Positions 14,801-26,800 of a DNA stretch of 64,000 bases are shown here, piece by piece. Source of the DNA: Lytechinus pictus (lineage: Eukaryota > Echinodermata > Echinoidea > Temnopleuroida > Toxopneustidae); assembly GCF_037042905.1 (NCBI RefSeq), contig NC_087251.1, forward strand, positions 40,048,373 to 40,112,372. The letters run 5' to 3'. The translations under genes and the position numbers were made by a program. Below the pieces are notes generated by a model. It was given only the letters and a program-made list of their open reading frames with translations, did no database searches and was not told the origin of the DNA. How positions within the stretch are numbered: position 1 is the first letter of the stretch; each line of letters starts with the position of its first letter.

Positions 14801-17800
14801 ATATTGTTCGCGGTTCATGTGTGTGGTGCATGTCATGGTGGTGTTTGCTTGAAATGGGAGTGATAGTCCGGTTCAGATTTTTAAAAAAATGTGCTCAGAA
14901 AAAGTGCTTTAGGCATTTTGTGTTAATTAATGCTGATTTATCAATTGTTTTAAGGTAATTCAGGAGTGCTAAATCCAAAAAATGCTGTTTTCCAAACTTG
15001 ATTCTGACGTTTTTATCCTCAAATCAGCAAAAACAAAATGGCAGCATTTTGAATGAAGTTTCCCATATTATACAATTTTTATAGGTGATTATATTTCAGA
15101 AATTGGGGGTCTATGCCTTATTTTTGATACCCAGGGTTGCAAACATAATGTATCTGATTGATTCGTCAGCCATCTTTAATTCCAAGATGGCTGCCATGAT
15201 TCACAGCTGCTGATTGATAAATATGGCCAAATGTTTGATAATTTTGGGGCGAAGCTGGCATAATCACATTGAGTTATTTTTGACGTGTCTGCCATTTTTT
15301 CCTCGCTTGCATAGCAGAAGCAAGACATGGACGACGCTTTTCCGACGGCGGCGATGGCCATGGCGGCGGCGAGGTTAACATCAAGTCTTAACCAAGGTTA
15401 AGTTTTTGAAATTATATTACTTTTAGGGTATAGATGTGTATTTCATGAAACTTATGATTAAACAAAGTCTATTGAGACAGGTTATAGTTACAAAAGGTCG
15501 TCAAGGGTACCTGGAAATCCAACATAGCGTCCAAAACGGCAGTTGCTGTACCATCAACTCCAAAAATTAAAGTAAATCATCAAAATCAAAATCATCAAAA
15601 AGCTTTCAAGCCAAATAATGAATCAGGACATGTTTACAAGATAGTGAATGTGTCGGAGAATCCAAGATGACCTTCCAAAATTCTTCAACAGCGGATTGTA
15701 GCCTGGCTGTCCTTGAGGAATCCTGTCATCGTTGTCTACAAAATGGACCATTGTGTGCAGGAGTTGGTACCTGCTAAAATAAACAAAGATAAAGTAATCA
15801 GTTGAATGAACAGACATTGTACATTGAAGAAAAAAGTTTGGCCTGAGTCATATCTATTATTTTGTAAACTGTAGTTCACTGGCTCTGCTCCAGTCAAACC
15901 CGGTGCATCTATGAAGTTGCAACGTGCACACTGATAAGAAAATTTCAATGTAAAAAAAGATTAAGATATATCAATTTTTTAAATTAAATTTAATCTTGAA
16001 TATTGTTGATTTGATGGAATTTTCCTTCCTAGAAATAGATATATTGAAAATATATACGAGTAAGATCTTTTACAATGTCATTATCTTATTACTGTGCACT
16101 TCCAAAGTTCATCAATACTCTAGTTTTACCTAATTTAAAAAAAAAAGATGTTTTATTGTTTTTCTCTCAAATTTAATTCATACAATGCAGTTTACAAAGT
16201 AACAATTGTAAAGAATAATTCGAACAAATTACTTTACAAAATACATTATGATGAGTGTGACTCACAAATATCAGAGAAAAAAAAACTTATAAAAGTATAT
16301 GCGGTTGTACCTGCGCCCTCCTTACCCACCATCCCCCCTTTCCTCCGCAAACACCCACACTTCACACCCTCAAACACTCACACATCATACGCCCTTGCAT
16401 ACGTTGCCCGTGCTCCGTTTGAAACAAGAAAAACACCATAATTAATGAACATAAATAGTGTTGGCCCTCGATCAATCACAGGTTTCAAAATGATATGATT
16501 CTGGCTTTAAAAATAAACACAAATAGTGTCAAGGGAATTTCTGATATAAATGATTTGAAACATTCAAAAGAAGAGCAAAACTCATATATGATGTAGAAAA
16601 CTTAATATATTACACCTATAAACAAATTTGTTACAACATATTAGAATTTACATAAAAATAAATAATACCTACTTTTATCTTGTTTCAAATTATTTGATTC
16701 TTATTGCTTATAATAGAATTTTGCTCAACAAAAACACTAACAAGTTCAAAGTCTTCAAAATGGGACATTGACATAAAATTTCAATCTTGAAATGAAATTA
16801 ACTATAATCTATCTTTGCCTCTGTAATAATAATAAAAACTTTATGTTGATTTTGGTTATATTATGATTAAAAAATCAATGTTATAACTCAATAACTGACC
16901 TATTTCTGCTCATGACAGTGGGAAATCCTTGGGGTTCCTGGCAGCCAGTCCTCCTCTCAATACATTTCAACAGCTGGCTTGGTAACAAGGCCCATAGCTA
17001 TTTGAAGGGCAGTGAATGCTTTCATCTCTGTAACTCTGGTCTCAGTCCACTTTCTCAACCATGAATGTGGCTGCAGCACACCCAACCCCAAACAAAAATA
17101 AATATCACATCAAATTTGCTTCATAGTATTGAAACAAAAAAGGGCAGATTACATACTATTTGATGCTATAATCAACAGCTGCCCTCACACGTGACGAAAA
17201 TATAAACAGGTGCCCACAAATCATAATAGCAGAAAACATAAACATTCTACACATGCACAAACAAATTTAAATGGAATTAAATGAGCTGAAGTCTACTTTT
17301 CATAACCTTAAAAAGATAAATATAGTATAGACTATATTTTACTCAGTCTCAGCGAAAAAGAAATATTCAGTCAAAATAATTTATTTGGGTTCAGGCTCTG
17401 ACGCGGGTGGAGCTTAGTATGGAGCGAAATTCGATTAAGTCGAGCATGCAGAGTGTAAGAAAAAGTTGCAACTGACAGGGAAAACACTCGCGAAAAAACT
17501 TTTTTATCTCTTTCCCGTCATCAAATTTCACTAATTTTTTTTTAACAGAGTAAACATGAAACATTGAGAAATCAGAAAATGAAATTTAAAATATTCATCA
17601 AACATTTGACCATTTATTAGTTTATCGATTTTCTAAGAGATTCAATCTGCGACTTGTCTCTCTTTTTGGTGTGAGCTGTCACATATGTATTCTTCTGTAG
17701 CTCTAAAAACCAGATCTGAAACCAATCTCTTTCTGTCATGCTGGAACCTATCTGCCTAGAGTTCAGATGTGAACCTTTTTATAATGGTTGGTCAAGACTC

Positions 17801-20800
17801 TACAGCTGTTAGTCAGCCTTGAGCCATTGACCAAAACATTCTGTATGTCATAACTTTACTCTGAAGTCTGAACTAGGGGAGTGGACCTTTTAGAGAGAAG
17901 AATTAATGTAGTGAATAAGAAACCCATAAAATGTGTGTGCGTCAGAAGTTTAGCTGGAAGAAGAATGAGTATTATAAATACTTTCCAAAGAAAGTTGGAA
18001 TTGGTAAACATTACAACAAGGTTGATTATTTTATGGAAATGCTCCTTTGTGGTTAGCTTGTTTGGTTGTTAAACATTACTCTTGAAAATCAGCTATACAT
18101 GTATATGATTGTTGATTGTTAAAGGGAAAGAATACTAATGGTAATGGCAAATAAATCCTACTGAAAACTAGTATCGTATTTCTATGCATGCCAAAAGGAT
18201 GTGTGTGATATGATGCGACATTCCTCCCATGAATTCTAGTGATTTTTTTTTTGTGACTATGCGATACCCCGCGACTTAAAATGTGTGTGCGTCAGAAGTT
18301 TAGCTGGAAGAAGAATGAGTATTATAAATACTTTCCAAAGAAAGTTGGAATTGGTAAACATTACAATTTCCTGTTATACTTCCTGTATAAGTATTGATTA
18401 AGTATGGAATATGTGAGATATGTCTTATAATCACATAACAGTAGAGATTGTACAAGAGGCTAAATGGTTATTTATTGAATGTGAAATTTGTTGGCTATAA
18501 TTTCTTACTGTACATTTGTGTGTGAAATGATACTTGATTTTGGATTTGCAGGAACTGCACAAGATGAATGGTTATTTATTGAGTGTGAAAAGGGGGTAAT
18601 GTTGTGTTTGCGGTAATTGTCCAAGAAACTATAATCAGTAATCCCTGTGCTCTTTTATTTGCATTGTACAAGAAATTGAAGGATTATCTGTCAAGTGACA
18701 TGGGTGATCTCTATGTTCTAGTATTTGCAGTAGTTGTACAAGAAACTATAGGGTTGTTAATCGAGTGTGAAATGGATCATCTCTATTTTCTTGTTGAATT
18801 TGCAGGAATTGTACAAGAAATTAAAGGGTCCATCCTTTGAGGTCCAGGTTGGTCTTCATGAGTTGCTTGGACATGGCAGTGGAAAGCTCTTTATGCAAGA
18901 TAGCAAGGGAGAGGTCAATTTTGATAGAGAGAGTGTGAAGCATACAGAAACTGGTGAGAAGGTAAGCTTGGTTTTTGATTTACTTGCTCTACTAGCAAAT
19001 GGTCTAATTCTTAGATCGTCTATTAAATGCACATTATAGCTGAAGTCATTTGGTCTACTGTATATTTGATCCAGTCGCTATTTGGTCAAATAATCACTTG
19101 GGCCCGTATTCTGAAGTCAGGTTTAACTTAGACCATGGTGTAACTCTGTGCTAAAATTATGGAGAGCCAAAAGTGTCAAATTTTTTAATTAAGTTGCATG
19201 TTTCTTATGTTTACTGTGCTCTTTCCTGATTCATCGGTGGTGAGGACAATCATCTATTTATACTTCCTAGACAATTATTAGACAATGATTTGAGAGCCAA
19301 ATGAGCTGAAATATATCTCTACTGTTAGTGATTATGTAACAATTGGCTGTCCATACTTAAACCACAACTTTAAACCTGAGTTTATGTTAAACCCGACTTC
19401 AGAATACGGGCCTTGGTCTATTGTTCACTTATGTTAAGTTTCATTTAGTCTAATGCCCAGTACCGGCTGCACGGAAACGCTGTTAGTGGTAGTCCCGGGG
19501 AGCCACTTCCATTGACGAGTGGATACCATGCGTGGCCATGGGGTTTTGAAAAGCACCCTAAACAAGTATTTTCCATGTTTTGAAAATGCACCCTTAACAA
19601 GTATTGGCGTGTGAAACCCTACCCTTAACAAGTATTGAAAACAAAATGGTACCCTTGACTGGTATTCCCCGAATTGACCCCTTAAACAAGTACAACGATA
19701 TCTTAATTGTTATGTCACGAACGTGTTCACAGACGTTGGCTTTACCTATACTTCGATTGGGTTTAGTACCACCTCACACACCTCGCTCAAATTGGACCCT
19801 AAACATGTAGTGTTCGGCAAATTGAGGCAACAAGTACATCCTTTATAAAGTATTTTAGTCTTTTTATACCGTCGCAAATAGGGCTGTAATTTTAGCGTGC
19901 GCAGACGGGCCGATCGTCTTGACTGTCCATCTGGATTATCCAGTCTGATACTGGTGGTTTATTCCACGTTCCTTTTCCCCTTGCGATGACCACTGTGCAG
20001 TAACAGTGCTTAATTTTGATACTCAATCTGTGAAATTAATAGTTTACCAATATCTCAATATGTTCAGAATATACCTGACACATAAATGATTTCATTTTCA
20101 AGAATTATTATTTCTTTCCTGAATTACAAAAAGTCTAACTTTAGTAGGTCAGGAACGTGTAACATTGACTGAAACTATTTTAAAAATTACAAAATTGTCA
20201 AGGTTTGGGAGATATCGGCTAAGTTTGCCCAATGTCATCAGTAACTCAATGTAATGCTTAACAGAAAATATAGGATAGGTTTATATTTTGTATAAAATTA
20301 TTCCCCAGCCGCCTCCATGAACATGAAGCCGACCCTGCCCGCCCCTGATTTGTTAAAATCAAAGTAATGGCAATGTTTACAATAATTTTGAATCATGCAA
20401 CTGCGATATTACCAGGGTCTCGTGATTCAGCGAATGGGTTCTATAACCCTTGCAAAAAAGCAAAACATAGGATTTTGTAATGACCTGGCCACGCGAGAAA
20501 TTTCATGATTTTAGACTTTTGGCCATGCAATTTAAAGGGATGGTCCAGGCTGAATTTGGTACCCAGAGGCAAAATGTGGGCAGGGTCATTGTTGCCATGA
20601 TAATTTCATTTATTTGTCAAATTTCCGTGTGAGCTCTATATATCACAATGATGGATGATGTGGGTTCGGGGGATACATGTGCTCGGCCGCGCGACCCGAC
20701 GAGCATTTCTAGTTGACCCTTTACAAAAGCTTAATAGCTGACTTTCAAGCAATTTGTAAAGTGAAGTAAAAGTGCATCAAAATGGGGTATAAAAAAAGGT

Positions 20801-23800
20801 TGATTATTTTATGGAAATGCTCCTTTGTGGTTAGCTTGTTTGGTTGTTAAACATTACTCTTGAAAATCAGCTATACATGTATATGATTGTTGATTGTTAA
20901 AGGGAAAGAATACTAATGGTAATGGCAAATAAATCCTACTGAAAACTAGTATCGTATTTCTATGCATGCCAAAAGGATGTGTGTGATATGATGCGACATT
21001 CCTCCCATGAATTCTAGTGATTTTTTTTTTGTGACTATGCGATACCCCGCGACTTAAGTGATAGAGTCCTCAATGCTGACAAGCTCAGAATTAAATGACC
21101 AGGGGGGGGGGACTTACATTGACGAGTGGATACCATGCGCAACCAAAAAACATGTAAAAAGGATGTCTTTTTCAAGATAGGGCATGTTACATATGTAACG
21201 TAATAAGGGTGTCAAAAACACTGACATATTGAAAAAAGGGTATCTATTTGGCTAGGAGAGCTACGTGTTTAGGGTCAAATTTGCGAGGGTATAAAAAAAG
21301 ACTAAAATGTTTTATAAAGGATGTACTTTTTGCCCCAACAGTATTTAGAGTCTGATTTGCGTGAGGTGTGGGAGGTGGCTTGGGGCTGTACTAAACCCAA
21401 TGATGTAGGTAAAGGTAAAACCGACGTCCATGACATATAATTAAAATATCGCTGTACTTGTTTAGGGGTTCAATTCAGGCAATACTTGAGAAGGAGGGTA
21501 TCGTTTTGTTTCCAATACTTGTTAAGGGTAGGGTTTCATACGCCAATACTTGTTAAGGGGTGCATTTTCAGAATATGGAAAATACTTGTTTAGGGTGCTT
21601 TTCGAGACCCCATGGTTGCGCATGGTATCCACTTGTCGATGGAAGTGGCCCCCCCCCCCCCCCCCCCCGGGTAAATGACAAAGTGCTTCCTTTACTTACA
21701 CGTGTAAATTGGATTTTTATTATGTTAACTGTGTGTTGCTACTTGAAACTGAAATGAATACTGCGGAGAGACAAAGTTTGTTTTATTATAGTTGCTCAAA
21801 TTAAGGGTGAATGTATTTTGATTTATTCAAGATATTATGTTTGAACTCAATATCATTCCAGGTGGGTGTTTCATAAAGCTGTTCGTAAGTTAAGAGCAAC
21901 TTTAAGAACGACTGGTGACCCCTTCTTGCTGTAAGTGGTATATTGAATCAGCGATGGTTTACCGCGTAAGAAAGGATCACCAGTCGTTCTTAAAGTCGCT
22001 CTTAACTTACGAACAGCTTTATGAAACGGCCCCCTGCTGACAAACTAGTTGGAAGAATCAGTACAAGCCTTCTTTATTAACATTGCTTTAATGTAGATCT
22101 CATCGTGGTACATGCCAGGAGAGGTGTGGGATTCTAAGTTTCCTGTGATTGCATCACCCTACGAAGAATGTAGAGCAGAGTGTGTTGGAATTTATCTCTC
22201 TCTTTCGAGAGAGGCACTCAAGTAAGTACAACTTCACAGAACTTGAAGGACTTTACTAGGGTCTCAAATAAGAAAAGCTTTGCCACTCAATGATGATTGA
22301 TTTTGTGGCACTAAAAGCATCAATTCAGGTACAACATTTGATGCTGTATTCCTTATTTTCCAAGTTATATTGATTTCCATCCACTATTCACATAGAGCCA
22401 TTTGAAAAGGCCAATATACATTACTGCTCTAGGGCATGAGGTAGAAAAACATACACGAGGTACCTGTACATGTATAACAGTTCTAACATGCCTGATACAT
22501 AGCCGAGGTCATATGGACTGTTTCCTTTATAACAGTTCTAACATGCCTGATACATAGCCGAGGTCATATGGACTGTTTCCTTTATAACAGTTCTAACATG
22601 CCTGATACATAGCCGAGGTCATATGGACTGTTTCCTTTATAACAGTTCTAACATGCCTGATACATAGCCGAGGTCATATGGACTGTTTCCATTATAACAG
22701 TTCTAACATGCCTGATACATAGCCGAGGTCATATGGACTGTTTCCTTTATAACAGTTCTAACATGCGTGATACATAGCCGAGGTCATGTAGACTCTTTCC
22801 ATTATAACAGTTCTAACATGCGTGATACATAGCCGAGGTCATGTAGACTCTTTCCATTATAACAGTTGTAACATGCGTGATACATAGCCGAGGTCATGTA
22901 GACTCTTTCCATTATAACAGTTCTAACATGCCTGATACATAGCCGAGGTCATATGGACTGTTTCCTTTATAACAGTTCTAACATGCCTGATACATAGCCG
23001 AGGTCATATGGACTGTTTCCTTTATAACAGTTCTAACATGCGTGATACATAGCCGAGGTCATGTAGACTCTTTCCATTATAACAGTTCTAACATGCCTGA
23101 TACATAGCCGAGGTCATGTAGACTCTTTCCATTATAACAATTCTAACATGTGTGATACATAGCCGAGGTCATGTAGACTCTTTCCATTATAACAGTTCTA
23201 ACATGCGTGATACATAGCCGAGGTCATGTAGACTCTTTCCATTATAACAGTTCTAACATGCGTGATACATAGCCGAGGTCATGTAGACTCTTTCCATTAT
23301 AACAGTTCTAACATGTGTGATACATAGCCGAGGTCATGTAGACTCTTTCCATTATAACAGTTCTAACATGCCTGATACATAGCCAAGGTCATATGGACTG
23401 TTTCCTTTATAACAGTTCTAACATGCCTGATACATAGCCGAGGTCATATGGACTGTTTCCTTTATAACAGTTCTAACATGCCTGATACATAGCCGAGGTC
23501 ATATGGACTGTTTCCTTTATAACAGTTCTAACATGCCTGATACATAGCCGAGGTCATATGGACTGTTTCCTTTATAACAGTTCTAACATGCCTGATACAT
23601 AGCCGAGGTCATATGGACTGTTTCCTTTATAACAGTTCTAAGCAGGTGATTTTTAAAACTTGTGATAATAGCTTTGCAAGTGATACCATTGGGAAGCGGA
23701 ACTCTTCCAGATCTCAGAACACTATGAATTTTTGAAAATTGAGCAAACAAGTCATTAGTTATGCCCAATTATGTTTCCGCAATTGGTCATTAATATTTGA

Positions 23801-26800
23801 CCATAGGTCATTCTTTTGTTTTACTTTGTTGTAAAAATTATACTATACAAAACCTGACATCATATTTTCAAACTTTTGTTATTCTAATGTTTTGTGTATT
23901 GCAGTTATGAAACTTGGCAGGATGTTATATTGTATTTTGCTTTTATGTATTTTTTTTTTCATGGTCAGGTCAATAATAATGAATTTATGAAATAACAAAT
24001 CATAATTTGTGCATATTTTTCAAAATTTTTGCCTTGTCAATTACTGCAGATAGTTTTTGTTGAATGTGCTCTCTAATGCTATTTCAAAGTATGAAAATAT
24101 ATTTTTTGACCACTACGTAGTTAGGGTATTTTTTTTTTCCAAAGCTTTTTTTTCTAAGACTAGCCAAACGTGTTTAGGTTATTTTTTTTCCCCAAGCTTT
24201 TTCCCCGGGGCTTTTTCCTCCTAGTTTCTGAAAAGTGTTCAGGTTCTTCCTGATTGTGGTATTTTAACCCTAACTTCACTGGGGGTATGCAATACCCATG
24301 AATATAATTTTGTCTATATTTAAATATATTAGCAAGAAGACAAAACTTGTTTAGGAGTCATATTCTGGCGACAACTTGTTTTGGGCCAAAATGTGTTAAT
24401 GAAGCTCCCAAAAAACTTGTTTAGGGGGTTATTTTGCACACAGAGAAAAACTCGTTTAGGGGGTGTTTGGAAATAATTTGGCCACGCGTGTTAATACATT
24501 TGACTGCCCCCCCCCCACCTGGGGTTGATGTAACCCTTACTGAATATCTCCATTTTCATTTTTTCACCCTTGGGTATCATTTTTCATGGAATCGCTGCAA
24601 TGATATACCATTTAGTTGTTTTGAAATGGTTTTTAATTTTTTTTTTAATTATGTATCTTATTGATTATTCTGAGAGTAAAAGTACCAAGTGATATTCCAA
24701 ATCTGTTTGTCAACTTGTTGAGTTTTGTATTAGTTTGTATATAATGCTGATGATTCTCAATCTTATGTTTAGGATCTTTGGACATGAAGGTTCTGCAGCA
24801 GAGGATATTCTCTATGTTAACTGGCTTAACATGGTCCGAGCTGGAATCCTTGGTCTAGAGTTCTATACACCAGAAACTAAAACATGGAGACAGGTACGTA
24901 CAGGTTCTTAAAAAGCAAATGTTGCAAATACTTTTGTTGGTTTTATGGGGGTATAAAATTTATTTTTGCTATATAATAGATTTTTTATCTTGAAATAATT
25001 GACTTGTAAACTCCATGAAGATTGGGCAGAACCTTTCTTAAATTTAAGATATTGTATTAAATATATTGCAACATGCATACCGGTATTATAAAAACTCTAG
25101 AAATATATAATTTTTGTCTCTCCTGCATAGCAGAGCAAGACTATAGGCGCCGCTTTTCCTACGGTGGCATCGTCAACATTGAAATCTTAATCAAGGTTAA
25201 GTTTTTGAAATGTCATCATAACTTAGAAATTAAATGGAGCTAGTTCGTGAAACTTAGACATAAGGGTAATGATGTATCACTAAAGATCCTGCCTGAGTTT
25301 CAGGTCACATGACCAATGTCAAAGGTCACTTAGGGTCAACAAACTTTAGCCATGTTTGGCATGGGCGTCGATGCGCTTTCTATTCATTAGGGGGATGGCA
25401 CTTTGTATTATTACGTATTACGGTGAATAGAACTTTCTGCGGATCGACACCATTAACATTTAGGGTATTTGTAGAATTGTCATCATAACTTACAAATTTT
25501 ATGGATTTAGTTCATGAAACTTGGAAATAAGAGCAATCAATTATCCCTGAATATCCTGTGCATGTTTCAGGTCACATGACCAAGATCAAAGGTCATAGAT
25601 GAACTTTGGCCTTGTTGGGGGTATCTAGTTTATGAAACACACATACGGGTAATCAAATACTGTAGAAGCTGTTATTTTCGCGTACAGAATTTTTCGCGAA
25701 TCGCGGGGGTCCCAACATTTTCGCGGGTTGTTAAATTCGCGATCGGAAGATGTAGAAAACATTTCCACAGCATTTAACAGAAGCAAAACTAGTGCTAATC
25801 ACGTGCAAATCACTTCTCTTCAAGGTTTCCATGCTGATGTGTCTCTTATACATAAATATGTACCTGTAAAAACAGTTACAAACTGTGGAAAAAGGTGGTT
25901 TAAATTTCAATTTTTTTACCTTTAGATCTGAAAATTCATCATGCCACAGTTTGATCTGTAATTTATAGGGTTAAGCAATCTTTAGAATTTGTGTTTTGTT
26001 CTATTAATTTTTCAAAAAGTTGGTAAAAGTGCAAAAATGTGGAATTTTGTGAACAGAATCTTCACCTGTAAAAGCTCTGGTCATGTGACTTATGAATATT
26101 AATGAGTATGCAAATAGCTGCCAATACGTGTGTAATATAGTCAATCAGATGACAAAAATATCAAATTATTTCGTGGAAAATACATTTTAATATTACAATG
26201 AGTGTATAGATATCGATAAAATAATGTTAGAAAATACTTAAGGCTCTGATTTTGTTTGAGAAATTAAAAAAAGTGAAATTCTAGCTAACTTTTTGAATCA
26301 CTAACTGTACTTTCTAAGCCTTATTTTTTGTACATATAGAGGTGCATATCTCCATTTGGGCGTTGTGGCGTGCGCCTGTAATCCAAGCTGTGGGGAAGTT
26401 ACAAATTGATGCAGAGGTTCGAGGTTCGATCCCTGGTCACGTCTTTCGGATGGTGACGTTAAAGGTCGGTCCCAGACGTAAATAATCATATCTGATTGAT
26501 ACACGTCTGACAAAACTCAAATACACACACATTTTCTCAGTCTACAGTATGTTTTCAATAGCAAAACTTTGCTGTTGGGGACATTGGCACTGACTAACAA
26601 TTGTGTCAATATTTTCGCGTGTTGTTAAATTCGCGGCCGATCGGTAATTCGCGAAATTACAGCTTATACAGTATTCTTTTGCACATGTCTTAGGTCACAT
26701 GATCATGGTCAAAAGTCATTTTGGGTCAATGAACATAGTATTTTATTATCATATGAATGTTTTTTTTTGTAAATTATTCAATAGCTGTTTTCAAAGTCAG

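Noticed and set aside
22476..23640. CRISPR-like appearance of the 55-bp array
   Set aside because: Units abut with no unique spacers, and the genome is animal. It is a minisatellite.
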